Shown here in pieces: positions 30,251 through 40,882 of a DNA stretch of 64,000 bases. Origin of the DNA: Gammaproteobacteria bacterium (GTDB taxonomy: Bacteria; Pseudomonadota; Gammaproteobacteria; Steroidobacterales; Steroidobacteraceae); assembly GCA_020851435.1 (NCBI GenBank), contig JADZCS010000043.1, forward strand, positions 1 through 64,000. The letters are read 5' to 3'. The number at the start of each line of letters is the position of its first letter. Within the stretch, counting starts at the first letter, position 1. A program made the position numbers and the translations under genes. Below the pieces are notes generated by a model. That model saw nothing but the letters and a program-made list of their open reading frames with translations. It did not search any database and was not told the DNA's origin.

Positions 30251-30356
30251 GGATCATCACCATGGCAACGCCTGCCACCAGCCGGCATCCGCGTGAACGG
30301 GGCGGGCGAATACCCTGCGCGCAGGGATCATCACCATGGCGACGCCTGCCACCAGC
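30245..30356. repeat. 38-bp direct repeat (30245-30282 and 30319-30356, one mismatch); second copy covers comEC 3' end
   Basis: GCGCAGGGATCATCACCATGGC[A/G]ACGCCTGCCACCAGC read twice. Confidence 0.95.
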
Positions 30357-32631
30357 GCCGCGCCACCTCGCGCTCGGTCGTGGCCTCGACGGCCGGCGGT
30401 GTGGCACCGAGGCGAACGCGGATGGCGCCGTCGCGATCCGTGCGCAGCAGCGTGGCGCCGGCACCGCGCCACGCCGCCACCACGCGGTCGGCAGGCATGC
30501 CCCAGCGGTTGCCGAAGCCAGCGGAAACCAGTGCAAGGCGCGGGCGCGTGGCATCGACGAAGGTCGCGGCGGAGGAATGGCGGCTGCCGTGGTGCGGCAC
30601 CAGCACCACATCCGCCGGACCCGCCCAGCGGTCCGCAGCCATCGTCTCGATGCGCGCACCGATATCGGCCGTCAGCAGCGCGCGGGCCGCGCCCGTCTGT
30701 ACCGCAAGCACGCAGGAACCGTCGTTGTCGTCGAGATCGGCGCCCGGCGGCGGATGCAGTACCTCGAAACGCACGCCGTCGTGCCACCAGCGCTGTCCCT
30801 GCCGGCAGGCGCTGGCTCCGGCTGCGCGCGGCGTGCCTCCCGCCAGCACGCGATGCGGCGCAAAGGCCTCACGCACCGCCGCGGCCCCGCCGGCATGATC
30901 CGCGTCCGGATGGCTCACGACCAGCACGTCGAGGCGCCGCACCTGGCGGGTCGCGAGATAGGGCACGACGGTCTGCGCCGCGGCGCTGGAATCGCCCATG
31001 AACGCCGGACCGGCATCGAACAGCATTGCATGGTTGCGCGTCAGCACCGCCGCGGCGAGCCCCTGTCCCACGTCGAACAGCACGAGTTCCGCGGCCCCCG
31101 CTGGCGGCCGTACATCACGTGCGCCAATGAGTGCCAGACCGGCGATGAGCGCGAGGCCGCGCAGGGTCGCGAGGGGCAGCCACAGCGCGAGCGCGAACAG
31201 TGCGCCGGCGCCAGCGAGCGCGGCGAGTGGCAATGGGGCAAGGTGACGCAGCGCGGCACCGAACCCTGCGAGCCATTCGAGCAGGGGCAGGATGGCCTCG
31301 AGCAGATGCCCGGCCAGTCGATAGGCCACCGCATCGAGCCCGAGTCCCAGCGTCGTGCACGCGACACCCGCCAGCACGGGCGGCAGCACGACACCACCGA
31401 AGAATGGTACGGCAGCGAGATTGGCAATCGGCGCAACCCACGACAGGCTGCCGAAGAACAGCGCGAGCGGTACGGCGAGGCCCAGCGTGACGGCGGCCTG
31501 CGCGCGCAACAGCCCGAACACCCGCAACAGCATGCCGCGCTCCGGCGCTGCGGGCAGGGCGAGCAGCGCGGCGACGGCCAGGAACGACAGCCAGAAGCCC
31601 GGCGTCGCGAGCGCCAGGGGATCCGTGGCCGCGATGACGACCGCGGTCGCCAGCAGCCACGATCCCGGCCGCGCATGGCGGCGCAGGGCGCGCAGCGCGA
31701 GCAGCAGCGCGACACCCGCGAAGGTCCGCAGCGTCGGCACCGAGGCACCGGCGAGCAGTGCGTATGCCCCGGTACCCGCACCCATCACCACGATCGTGAG
31801 CGACAGACGGCTCCGGCCCAACCGTGGCGGCAGCGGCAGCCGATACAGCGCCGCAACGCCCGCGACCAGCCATGCGGCGAAGGAGGTCACGTGCATTCCC
31901 GAGATCGCGAGCAGATGTACCGTGCCGGTCGCGACGAAGGCGCGCCAGACATCCGCCGGAATCTCGGCCCGCAGGCCCACCGCCAGGCCCTGCACGAGGC
32001 CCTGCACGCGTGGCTCGGCGACGCTCGTCGCGATGCGTGCCGCGATGCGCTGACGCAGGCTGTCGACGGTCTGTCGCGCGTCGGGCGGCGCCAGGCGCGT
32101 GCCGCCCTCGCGCATCACCGTCGCGGTGGCGCCGATACCCCGGCGCAGCAGATCCAGCTCACGGTCGAAGCCTCCCGGATTGCGCCAGCCGTGCCGGCAA
32201 CGCAGGCGCAGTCGCAGCCGCCAGGTCTCGCCGGCGACGAGCGCCGGCGCTTCACCGTACCAGTGCACGAGCACGCGGCGGGGCAGCCGGCCCCGGGTGG
32301 AATCGACCCCCGTATCGAGCAGGAAACGTGTGCTGCGAGCACGCCGCGCGGGCGGCTCCGCAATGCGGCCCGTGACCTCGTGCGGCTCGCGGTCGCGCGC
32401 GCAGGACCAGTCATCTCGGAGCCGCAGCTGCCCGGCGATCACGACGAGCAGCAGGCCCGCCGCGATCGCAGCAGCCGAGCGGTAGCGCGGCACTGCCCAC
32501 AGCGGCTGCAGCAGCAGCGCAGGCCACAGCCGCCCGGGATCGGGCAGCTCCGGCAGGGCGAGCACCACGAGGATCGTGGCGAGGAACACGACGGCGGGCA
32601 TGCGCGGGCGACTCCGGCGACTGGCGCCCAC
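30331..32631 (-). CDS. comEC: DNA internalization-related competence protein ComEC/Rec2
   Basis: ALAVGLRAEIPADVWRAFVATGTVHLLAISGMHV; C-terminal beta-lactamase-like HPDADHAGG, HHGSRHSSA. Confidence 0.93.
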   Translation of the reverse strand: MGASRRSRPRMPAVVFLATILVVLALPELPDPGRLWPALLLQPLWAVPRYRSAAAIAAGLLLVVIAGQLRLRDDWSCARDREPHEVTGRIAEPPARRARSTRFLLDTGVDSTRGRLPRRVLVHWYGEAPALVAGETWRLRLRLRCRHGWRNPGGFDRELDLLRRGIGATATVMREGGTRLAPPDARQTVDSLRQRIAARIATSVAEPRVQGLVQGLAVGLRAEIPADVWRAFVATGTVHLLAISGMHVTSFAAWLVAGVAALYRLPLPPRLGRSRLSLTIVVMGAGTGAYALLAGASVPTLRTFAGVALLLALRALRRHARPGSWLLATAVVIAATDPLALATPGFWLSFLAVAALLALPAAPERGMLLRVFGLLRAQAAVTLGLAVPLALFFGSLSWVAPIANLAAVPFFGGVVLPPVLAGVACTTLGLGLDAVAYRLAGHLLEAILPLLEWLAGFGAALRHLAPLPLAALAGAGALFALALWLPLATLRGLALIAGLALIGARDVRPPAGAAELVLFDVGQGLAAAVLTRNHAMLFDAGPAFMGDSSAAAQTVVPYLATRQVRRLDVLVVSHPDADHAGGAAAVREAFAPHRVLAGGTPRAAGASACRQGQRWWHDGVRFEVLHPPPGADLDDNDGSCVLAVQTGAARALLTADIGARIETMAADRWAGPADVVLVPHHGSRHSSAATFVDATRPRLALVSAGFGNRWGMPADRVVAAWRGAGATLLRTDRDGAIRVRLGATPPAVEATTEREVARRWWQASPW

Positions 32632-32663
32632 TGTCGCCGCGCACCGCGTGCGGCGGGCGGTGC

Positions 32664-33353
32664 TTATGCGCTGCGTTCGCGCAGTATTCCTTCCTCCAGC
32701 ACCAGTACGCGCTGCATGCGCGCGGCAAGCCGCTCGTCGTGCGTGACCACCACGAGGCTGGTGCCCGAGTCACGGTTGAGCTCCAGCATGAGCTCGAACA
32801 CCTGGCGCGCATTGGCGCCATCGAGGTTGCCCGTGGGCTCGTCGGCGAGCACGACGCGCGGTGCCGTCACCAGCGCACGCGCAACCGCCGCGCGCTGCCG
32901 CTCGCCGCCCGAGAGCTCTGCGGGCCGATGCGCGAGCCGCGCGGCCAGCCCGACGCGCCCGAGCATGCGCTCGGCCGCGGCGAAAGCCTCGCGGCGCGGC
33001 AGCCGCCGCACGAGCAGCGGCATGGCGACGTTCTCGAGTGCCGAGAACTCGGGCAGCAGATGGTGGAACTGGTAGACAAAACCGAGCGCGCGGTTGCGAA
33101 GCCGCCCGCGTGCGACATCATCCAGCGCCGAGAGCGGCTCACCGTCGATGAGGACCGCACCGGCCGTCGGCACGTCGAGCCCGCCCAGGATCTGCAGCAG
33201 GGTGGTCTTGCCCGAGCCCGAGGCGCCGATGATCGCGACGCGTTCGCCCGCGCCGATCGCGAGGTCCACGCCGCGCAGCACCGGTACCGTGACCGGGCCC
33301 TGACGGAACTCGCGTGCGAGCGCACGACACTCCAGCACCGGATGCTCGTTCAT
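32664..33353 (-). CDS. lolD: Lipoprotein-releasing ABC transporter ATP-binding protein LolD
   Basis: [41 protein letters not shown]; adjacent Lol permeases. Confidence 0.93.
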   Translation of the reverse strand: MNEHPVLECRALAREFRQGPVTVPVLRGVDLAIGAGERVAIIGASGSGKTTLLQILGGLDVPTAGAVLIDGEPLSALDDVARGRLRNRALGFVYQFHHLLPEFSALENVAMPLLVRRLPRREAFAAAERMLGRVGLAARLAHRPAELSGGERQRAAVARALVTAPRVVLADEPTGNLDGANARQVFELMLELNRDSGTSLVVVTHDERLAARMQRVLVLEEGILRERSA

Positions 33354-33358
33354 CCCTC

Positions 33359-34615
33359 TCAGACCTCGTGTCGCAGCGCGTCCGCCGGCGCCGTCCGTGC
33401 GGCACGCCAGGCGGGATAGAAGGTCGACAGCACGCCGAGGGCGAGCGCGGTGGCCGCAACGCGCAGCACGTCACCGGTCCGGACGTCAGCCGGCAGCTCG
33501 CCGATGAAATAGACACGCTCGTCGACCAGCGTGATGCCGGACAGCGCCTCGATGCCAGCGACGATCGCCGTGATGTTGAACGCGATCAGCAGGCCGGCCG
33601 CGATGCCGCCGAGCGTACCGATGAGGCCGATGGCGGCGCCCTGCACCAGGAACACCTGCAGGATCTCGCCCTGGCTCGAGCCCAGCGTACGCAGGATCGC
33701 GATATCGCCCTGCTTGTCCTTCACGACCATGACCAGCGTCGAGACGATATTGAAGGCCGCGACCCCGACGACCAGCAGCAGGATCGTGAACAGGATCGAG
33801 CGCGTGATCTGGATGGAGCGGAAGAAATTCAGGTGACTGCGCGTCCAGTCGCTGATCGTGAAGCCACCGCCCTGCGCGATGGCGAGATCGCGGATCCAGC
33901 GGGGTGCGGCGAGCGGGTCCTCGATCGCGTAGCGCAGCCCCGACACGGCTCCACCCAGGCGCATGAGGCGCTGCGCATCCTGAAGGTTCACGAGCGCGAG
34001 CCCGCGGTCGAACTCGTACATGCCGGCATCGAACAGGCCGACGACGGTGAAGCGCCGCATGCGTGGCGTCATGCCAGCCGGTGTCACGTTACCCTCCGCG
34101 ACCATCAGCGTGAGCCGGTCGCCGGGTTCGACCTGCAGCGCCCGGGCCAGCGCCCGGCCCAGCACGATACCGAACGAGCCCGGCTGCAGCGCCTCGATAC
34201 GGCCATGCGTCATGCGCGCGGCGAGCGCAACCACGCGCCGCTCCGCAACGGGATCCACGCCGCGGAACTCGACTCCGGCGGTGCGCTCGCCGGCCACCAG
34301 CATGGCGCGACCTGCCACGAACGGTGCCACCGCGCGCACACCGCGGGCCCGCGCCGTAGCGGCCTCGAGCCGCCGCCAGTCGTACAGCGGCCCGTCGATG
34401 CCCTCGAGCGTGGCGTGCGAAGTCACGTCGAGGATGCGCCCGCGCACCGTCTGCTCGAAGCCGTTCATGACCGACAGCACGACGATCAGCACCATCACGC
34501 CGATCGCGATGCCGAGCATCGCGATGCCCGAGACGAACGACACGAAGCGGCTGTCGCGCCGCGTGCGCAGGTAGCGGCCGCCAATCCACCAGGCGTACCG
34601 GACCCGCTCACTCAT
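33359..34615 (-). CDS. Lipoprotein-releasing ABC transporter permease (LolC/LolE family)
   Basis: [45 protein letters not shown]. Confidence 0.93.
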   Translation of the reverse strand: MSERVRYAWWIGGRYLRTRRDSRFVSFVSGIAMLGIAIGVMVLIVVLSVMNGFEQTVRGRILDVTSHATLEGIDGPLYDWRRLEAATARARGVRAVAPFVAGRAMLVAGERTAGVEFRGVDPVAERRVVALAARMTHGRIEALQPGSFGIVLGRALARALQVEPGDRLTLMVAEGNVTPAGMTPRMRRFTVVGLFDAGMYEFDRGLALVNLQDAQRLMRLGGAVSGLRYAIEDPLAAPRWIRDLAIAQGGGFTISDWTRSHLNFFRSIQITRSILFTILLLVVGVAAFNIVSTLVMVVKDKQGDIAILRTLGSSQGEILQVFLVQGAAIGLIGTLGGIAAGLLIAFNITAIVAGIEALSGITLVDERVYFIGELPADVRTGDVLRVAATALALGVLSTFYPAWRAARTAPADALRHEV

Positions 34616-35840
34616 AGCGCAGCGCCTCGGCAGGCGAGACGTGTGCGGCGCGCAGTGCCGGATACACGCAGGCCGCGAGGGTCAGCAGCAGTGACGCACC
34701 GGCGACGATCAGCACATCGGCCGCATGCACTTCGGCCGGTATGCGGCTGATGTAGTAGACCTCCGCGTCGACGATCTGGAAGCCGAGCACGTGCTCGATG
34801 AACGGCACCACCGTGCCGATGTTCGTCGCGAGCATCAGACCCAGCATCACACCCGCCAGTGCGCCCAGCCAGCCGATCACGGCACCCTGCGTCAGGAACA
34901 CGCGCGCCACGGCGCCGGGCTCGAGGCCCAGCGTGCGCAGGATTGCGATGTCGCGACGTTTGTCGCTCACGACCATGTACAGGCTCGCCACGATGTTGAA
35001 GGCCGCGACTGCCACAATCAGCAGCAGGATCAGCAGCATCATGGTCTTCTCGATGCGGATCGCATGGAAATAGCTGCGGTGCTCGACCGTCCAGTCGCGG
35101 CCCTCGAAACCGGGCCCCAGCCGCTCGAGCACCGCGCGCGTGCGCTCCGGTGCCGCGAACACATCGTCGTAGTCGATCCGCAGCAGCGCCGGCGGCCGGC
35201 CACCCGCGAGCCTCGACACTTCAGCGAGCGAGCCGAGCGCCAGTACCGTGTCGTGATCGCTGACGCCGGCTTCGATCACACCACCGACGCTCAGCACCTC
35301 GATGCGCGGCACCACCACCCCGCCGGCGTCGGTGCGTGGCAGCAGCACGGTGACCTCGTCACCCGGCCGTACTGCGAGCAGTTGCGCGAGGCCGGCGCCC
35401 AGCAGCAGGCCCGTCCCGGACAGCGTAGCCGCCTCGCCGGCGACCACGAGCCCCCCGAGCGACCGTTCTGCCATCTCGCCGGCCGGCACACCGCGCAACC
35501 GCACCGGCGCGAGCTGCGTACCGGCGGACATCAGCCCCTCGAGTTCGAGCTCGGGCTCGACGCGGCGCACGCCCGGAATCGCGCGCACGGTCGCGACGAG
35601 CCGCGGCCAGTCGCGCATGGCGGCCTCCGGGCCGGTGACAGCCGCGTGGCCGGCAAGCGCCAGCAACCGCCCGCGCAGCTCGGCCTCGAACCCGTTCATG
35701 ACCGATAGGATCACCACCAGCGCCGCCGTCCCCACGCAGACGCCGGCGAGCGACACCCAGGTGATGAATGAGACAAAGAAGCTGTGACGCCGCGAGCGCA
35801 CGTAGCGCAGTCCGATCCAGGCGGCGAGCGAATGGAGCAT
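34608..35840 (-). CDS. Lipoprotein-releasing ABC transporter permease (LolC/LolE family), second copy
   Basis: [45 protein letters not shown]. Confidence 0.93.
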   Translation of the reverse strand: MLHSLAAWIGLRYVRSRRHSFFVSFITWVSLAGVCVGTAALVVILSVMNGFEAELRGRLLALAGHAAVTGPEAAMRDWPRLVATVRAIPGVRRVEPELELEGLMSAGTQLAPVRLRGVPAGEMAERSLGGLVVAGEAATLSGTGLLLGAGLAQLLAVRPGDEVTVLLPRTDAGGVVVPRIEVLSVGGVIEAGVSDHDTVLALGSLAEVSRLAGGRPPALLRIDYDDVFAAPERTRAVLERLGPGFEGRDWTVEHRSYFHAIRIEKTMMLLILLLIVAVAAFNIVASLYMVVSDKRRDIAILRTLGLEPGAVARVFLTQGAVIGWLGALAGVMLGLMLATNIGTVVPFIEHVLGFQIVDAEVYYISRIPAEVHAADVLIVAGASLLLTLAACVYPALRAAHVSPAEALRYE

Positions 35841-35968
35841 CGTGTCATTGAACCACAGCAGCACGCAGGTCAGGAGAGATTCGCGAATGGGATCAATAAA
35901 TTGACGGCTACAACTCGACGCCGCGGGAGGCGGTGTTACACTCGCGCCACCGTTCGAGGAGCTGCTCC

Positions 35969-36256
35969 ATGAAGCCCATCCGCATGATCCTCGCCCTCTG
36001 TGCACTGGTCCCCGCCCTGGCTGGTGCCGAAACGCTGAGCACCGACCTCGCCGCCCCGGCTGTCGATACGGCGCGTCCCACGCGCGGCGCCAGCATGTCC
36101 GCGGTCGAGGCGCGCTTCGGTGCGCCCGCGCGCCGGCACGACGCTGTCGGCAAGCCGCCGATCACGCGCTGGGACTATCCGGGCTTCTCGGTGTTCTTCG
36201 AATACAGTCACGTGATTCACGCCGTCGCAGCACATCCGCTGCCGCCGTCGGGCTGA
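35969..36256 (+). CDS. Small exported protein of unknown function
   Basis: 95 aa; signal peptide MKPIRMILALCALVPALAGA; MSAVEARFGAPARRHDAVGKPPITRWDYPGFSVFFEYSHVIHAV. Confidence 0.75.
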   Translation: MKPIRMILALCALVPALAGAETLSTDLAAPAVDTARPTRGASMSAVEARFGAPARRHDAVGKPPITRWDYPGFSVFFEYSHVIHAVAAHPLPPSG

Positions 36257-36419
36257 ACCACGGGCCGACGGCCAGGCGGACCGGCGCAGCCCAGCGCCGC
36301 CCTCCACGCCACTCGACGGCCCGCCAGCGAACCGCGCCCGGCGTGCATCGACCTTAACGCCGGCAGTCCGACCCGCTATCCTGCGCGCCCTCCGCCAGCA
36401 CCCGCTGGAGGAGGCTCGA

Positions 36420-39400
36420 TTGCTCCTGACTCCGGCGACATGTATGGCGGCTGCACCAGACCCCGCGACCGAGGGCGCTTCGGTCCTCTCACTCGAACGC
36501 GTCACGCAGGCGCTGCCCGCGGGCACGGGCGTGATCGACTGGCGGGGTCTCGCCGGCTCCGCACGCGCGCTGGCGCTGGCACTCGCGGCACGCACGCGGC
36601 CACTCGCGATCATCACGGGCACGCCCATCGAGGCGGACCGCCTCGCGGCTGAGCTGCGGTTCTTCGCCGGCGCCGGGTTGCCGATCCTGTTCTTTCCCGG
36701 CAACGAAACCCTGGCTTACGACCCGTTCTCGCCACACCCGGACATCACATCCCAGCGTCTCGCGACGCTGGCCTCACTGCCCGCACTGACACGCGGTATC
36801 GTCGTGGCATCGCTCGATGCGGTGATCGGCCGGCTGCCGCCAGCGGCGTACGTGGCGAGCCACACGCTGCTGCTCGAGACCGGCATGCGTCTCGATGCCG
36901 TCGCTTTTCGCGAGCGGCTGGTCGCGGCCGGCTACGTGCATGTGCCGCAGGTCGCGACCCACGGTGAATTCGCGCTGCGCGGTTCGATCATCGATCTCTA
37001 CCCGATGGGTGCCGCGCATCCGTACCGGCTCGACCTGTTCGACGACTGTCTCGACAGCATCCGCGCATTCGACGCCGAGACACAGCGCTCCGGGGAGCGC
37101 ATGCCCGGCGTGCGACTGCTGCCCGCGCGCGAGTTTCCGCTCGACGCGGAGGGCATCCGCCTGTTCCGCCGTCGCTGGCGTGCGCGCTTCGAAGGCGATC
37201 CCTCCCGCTCGCCGGTGTACCGGGCGGTCGGCGAGGGCCGGGCACCGGCCGGCGTCGAGGCCTGGCTGCCATTGTTCTTCGAGCGCACGGACTCCTTCTT
37301 CGACTACCTGCCGCCCGGCGTCTGCCTCGCGGATGCCAGCACCGATCCCGCGGCCGCGGCCGCGCTGTGGACCGGCATCGGTGAGCGCCACGAAGACCTG
37401 CGTCACGACCTCGAGCGGCCGTTGCTGCGGCCGGGTGAGCTGTTCATCGAGCCGGAGGAACTGGCCGCGCTGCTCGTGCGGCGGCCCCGCATCGTGCTGC
37501 CGCCTTCTCCGGCGTCGACGCCAGCGGTCACCGCCGGCACGACCGGTGTCGACTTCAACGCCCGGCCCGCGCCGGACGTCCGCATCGACCGGCGCGCAGC
37601 GGATCCGGCCGCGGCGCTGCGCAGGTTCCTCGGCACCTTTCAGGGCCGCGTGCTGATCACGGCCGATTCGGCGGGACGCCGTGAGCTGCTGGTGGAGGAA
37701 CTGCGCCGCGACAGTCTCGAGCCACAGGTCGTGGGCGGCTGGCAGGCCTTCCGCGACTCGCCGGCCCGGCTCGCGATCACGGTCGGTGCCGATCTCGCGG
37801 GCATGCTGCTGCCCGCCGATGGCCTCGCATTGCTGGCGGACAGCCAGCTCGCCGGGGAGCGTGCCCGGCAGGAACGCCGGCGACGGCGTGCAGAGCACGA
37901 CCCGGAGGTGCTGCTGCGCGATCTCACAGCGCTGGCGCCCGGCGCTCCAGTGGTGCACGAGGACCACGGCATCGGGCGCTACCTCGGCCTCAAGGCCATG
38001 GATGTCGAGGGCCATGCGGCCGAGTTCCTGGTCATCGCCTACGAGGGCGGCGACAAGCTCTACGTGCCGGTACTGACACTCGAACGCGTGGTGCGCTACA
38101 CGGGCGGGCCACCGGAATCCGCACCGCTGCACCGTCTGGGCGGCGACCAGTGGGCCAAGGCGCGCCACCGCGCGGCACAGCGCGTGCGCGACGTCGCGGC
38201 CGAACTGCTGGACCTGTACGCGCGCCGCGCCGCGCGCGAGGGCGTGGCGCTCGACCTGCGTGAGGCCGAGTACGAGACCTTCGCGGCGCAGTTCCCGTTC
38301 GAGGAAACCCCCGACCAGGCGGACGCGATCCACGCCGTACTCGCCGACCTGCGTTCGGGGAAGCCCATGGACCGCGTCGTCTGCGGCGATGTGGGCTTCG
38401 GCAAGACCGAGGTCGCGCTGCGTGCCGCGTTCGCGGCCGTGCAGGGCGGCAGGCAGGTTGCGCTGCTGGTGCCGACCACGCTGCTCGCGCAGCAGCACTA
38501 CCAGACCTTCGCCGACCGTCTCGCCGACTGGCCGGTACGGGTCGAGAGCCTGTCGCGCTTCCGCAGCGCGAAGGAACAGGCCGCGATCCTCGATGCGCTC
38601 GCCAGGGGCGGCATCGACATCGTCATCGGTACGCACCGGCTGCTGCAGAAAGACGTGCGCTTCCGGGAACTCGGGCTCGTGATCATCGACGAGGAACACC
38701 GCTTCGGCGTACGTGACAAGGAACGGCTGAAATCGCTGCGCGCCAACGTCGATGTACTGACACTGACCGCAACGCCGATCCCGCGCACGCTGAACATGGC
38801 CATGGGCGGGCTGCGCGACCTGTCGCTGATCACGACGCCGCCCGCCGAGCGCGTCGCGGTCGCGACCTTCGTGACCGAGTGGAGCGACGGCCTGCTGCGC
38901 GAGGCCTGCCTGCGCGAGCTGCGCCGCGGCGGCCAGGTGTACTTCGTGCACAATGTGGTCGAGACCATCGAGAAGGCTGCGGCACGCCTCACCGCGCTGG
39001 TACCGGATGCACGCATCCGCGTCGGCCACGGCCAGATGCGTGAGCGCGAGCTCGAGCAGCTGATGCTCGATTTCTATCACCGCCGCTTCGACATTCTGGT
39101 CTGCACCACCATCATCGAGAGTGGCATCGACGTGCCGACTGCCAACACCATCATCGTCGACCGTGCGGACCGCTTCGGACTCGCGCAGCTGCACCAGCTG
39201 CGCGGCCGGGTCGGCCGTTCGCATCACCGCGCATTCGCCTATCTGGTCACACCGCCGCGCGCCGCCCTCAATGCGGACGCGGTCAAGCGGCTCGAGGCCA
39301 TCGAGTCACTCGAGGACCTCGGTGCCGGATTCATGCTGGCCACGCACGATCTCGAGATCCGCGGTGCCGGCGAACTGCTCGGCGACGAGCAGACCGGGCA

Positions 39401-39932
39401 GATCCACGAGGTGGGCATGAGTCTTTACCTCGAGCTCCTGGACCGTGCCGTGAAGTCGCTGCGTGCAGGCCGTGAACCCGATCCCGACGCACCCTTCGAC
39501 CGGGGCACGGAGGTGGATCTGCACCTGCCCGCACTGCTGCCGGAGGACTACATCGCGGACGTGCACCAGCGCCTCAAGCTGTACCGGCGCATTGCGGGCG
39601 CCGCCGATCGTGCCGTCCTCGACGAGCTGCAGGTCGAGCTCGTCGACCGCTTCGGACCGCTGCCACCCGCGGGTCACACGCTGTTCGCCGCAAGCGCGCT
39701 CAAGCTGCGTGCCGCGGCGCTCGGAATCGCGCGCCTCGACGTGGGCCCTGGAGCGGGGCTGGTGCAATTCGCGGCCGACAGCCGTGTCGATCCGGCGCGG
39801 CTCATCAAGCTCGTGCAGCGCGACCGGCGCTACCGGCTGGACGGCGGCCAGAAGCTGCGGTTCGCGATCGCGGCCGCAGACGAAGCGGCGCGACTCAAGC
39901 TCGCGGGTGCAGTACTGGATGCCTTGACGTAG
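36420..39932 (+). CDS. mfd: Transcription-repair coupling factor (TTG start, or ATG at 36444)
   Basis: DEAD/DEAH helicase; DRVVCGDVGFGKTEVALRAAFAAVQGGRQVALLVPTTLLAQQH; VIIDEEHRFGVRDKERLK. Confidence 0.97.
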   Translation: MLLTPATCMAAAPDPATEGASVLSLERVTQALPAGTGVIDWRGLAGSARALALALAARTRPLAIITGTPIEADRLAAELRFFAGAGLPILFFPGNETLAYDPFSPHPDITSQRLATLASLPALTRGIVVASLDAVIGRLPPAAYVASHTLLLETGMRLDAVAFRERLVAAGYVHVPQVATHGEFALRGSIIDLYPMGAAHPYRLDLFDDCLDSIRAFDAETQRSGERMPGVRLLPAREFPLDAEGIRLFRRRWRARFEGDPSRSPVYRAVGEGRAPAGVEAWLPLFFERTDSFFDYLPPGVCLADASTDPAAAAALWTGIGERHEDLRHDLERPLLRPGELFIEPEELAALLVRRPRIVLPPSPASTPAVTAGTTGVDFNARPAPDVRIDRRAADPAAALRRFLGTFQGRVLITADSAGRRELLVEELRRDSLEPQVVGGWQAFRDSPARLAITVGADLAGMLLPADGLALLADSQLAGERARQERRRRRAEHDPEVLLRDLTALAPGAPVVHEDHGIGRYLGLKAMDVEGHAAEFLVIAYEGGDKLYVPVLTLERVVRYTGGPPESAPLHRLGGDQWAKARHRAAQRVRDVAAELLDLYARRAAREGVALDLREAEYETFAAQFPFEETPDQADAIHAVLADLRSGKPMDRVVCGDVGFGKTEVALRAAFAAVQGGRQVALLVPTTLLAQQHYQTFADRLADWPVRVESLSRFRSAKEQAAILDALARGGIDIVIGTHRLLQKDVRFRELGLVIIDEEHRFGVRDKERLKSLRANVDVLTLTATPIPRTLNMAMGGLRDLSLITTPPAERVAVATFVTEWSDGLLREACLRELRRGGQVYFVHNVVETIEKAAARLTALVPDARIRVGHGQMRERELEQLMLDFYHRRFDILVCTTIIESGIDVPTANTIIVDRADRFGLAQLHQLRGRVGRSHHRAFAYLVTPPRAALNADAVKRLEAIESLEDLGAGFMLATHDLEIRGAGELLGDEQTGQIHEVGMSLYLELLDRAVKSLRAGREPDPDAPFDRGTEVDLHLPALLPEDYIADVHQRLKLYRRIAGAADRAVLDELQVELVDRFGPLPPAGHTLFAASALKLRAAALGIARLDVGPGAGLVQFAADSRVDPARLIKLVQRDRRYRLDGGQKLRFAIAAADEAARLKLAGAVLDALT

Positions 39933-39944
39933 CCACGAAACAAT

Positions 39945-39990
39945 GACGGGGTTCCGGGTTCCGTGCGGAGGAAACCCGTCTGGAACCGGG
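39945..39990. terminator. Possible bidirectional terminator between convergent mfd and DUF1640-like gene
   Basis: GGTTCC/GGAACC outer and GGGTTCC/GGAAACCC inner complementary blocks; no clear T tract. Confidence 0.4.
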
Positions 39991-40091
39991 AAGCCCTGTG
40001 GCGCAGGGCGGCAGAGCCGCGCTCGTCGGCTGGGCCGGCCACGTCAGGAAGGGTCGCGGCATATTATCGGCCAGCGTACTGACCGCAGTGT

Positions 40092-40613
40092 TCAGAAGGC
40101 CCGCAGGCCCGCGAACACCACCCCGGCGGCCACGACGATGGCCGAGCCGAGCCAGATCACGATCGACGAGCGCATGGCCTCGATGTCCTTCGACAGCAGC
40201 TGCCGCGTCGTGTCGATTTCGTGCCGCAGCAGGGCGGTCTTCGCGTCCAGGTCCTGGCGTACCGCGCCGAACTCCTGCCGCATCTCGGTACGTACGGCCG
40301 CGATTTCCTGCTTCAGGCCAGCCACGTCCTGCTTCAGGCCAGCCACGTCCTGCTTAAGGCCAGTGACATCCTGTTTCAGGCCGGCAACGTCCTGTGTAAG
40401 CGCTGCCACATCCTGCTTTACGCCCGAGATTTCCTGTCGCAGTTCGCCACGCAGAGCCATCACGCCCTCCTGCGTCGCGCACCTCCTGAGATCGAGCTTG
40501 GTTGCCAGCGTCGTGCCCATGTCGCGCTCCACAGCATCGACGACCGCCCTTGCCTTGTCGCTCGGAACGTTGATGCCGATCAATGCATCATACAGCGCGT
40601 ACTGCAGTTCCAT
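40092..40613 (-). CDS. DUF1640/CCDC90-like coiled-coil protein with C-terminal TM helix
   Basis: Heptad repeats LKQDVAGLKQDVTGLKQDVAGLKQDVAGLKQE and terminal IVIWLGSAIVVAAGVVFAGL. Confidence 0.8.
   Translation of the reverse strand: MELQYALYDALIGINVPSDKARAVVDAVERDMGTTLATKLDLRRCATQEGVMALRGELRQEISGVKQDVAALTQDVAGLKQDVTGLKQDVAGLKQDVAGLKQEIAAVRTEMRQEFGAVRQDLDAKTALLRHEIDTTRQLLSKDIEAMRSSIVIWLGSAIVVAAGVVFAGLRAF
40305..40415. repeat. 21-bp in-frame tandem repeat encoding heptads (L-K/T-Q-D-V-A/T-G/A)
   Basis: CAGGCCAGCCACGTCCTGCTT-like units repeated about 5 times. Confidence 0.9.
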
Positions 40614-40882
40614 GAATGCCCTTTCCCTCCCGTTCCGGCGATGAACCCCCACAGGCCCTTCCGCACACGTTATGGCAACAGGCCATCGCAGCAGTGCCGG
40701 ATTTCAGGTGGCTTCTGCACGAAAAGCATTCGGTGCCCCCGGCGTACCGGTTCGCGGCCTCCCGATCCCTGAGGCAAAGGACACGTACGCAGCCGCTCAC
40801 GAGCACCACCAGCCGGCGGCCTGCGCCGTCGCCACGACGTGGGAACACGCCGCATCGGCGCCGGCCACCGCCTCCCGCGCGT

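Noticed and set aside
30245-30356. CRISPR-like geometry (38-bp repeat, 36-bp spacer, 38-bp repeat); same for 51669-51775
   Set aside because: Only two repeats each, the repeats are unrelated to one another, both overlap coding 3' ends, and no cas genes are visible. Treated as gene-tail duplications.
29937-30898. ORFs through the 45-bp repeat (29937..30659 -, 29944..30237 +, 29948..30898 +)
   Set aside because: Periodic open frames follow from the 45-bp unit, and the longer ones run antisense into comEC; kept only as a note in the repeat finding.
36774-39227. 817-aa minus-strand ORF
   Set aside because: Shadow ORF antisense to mfd.
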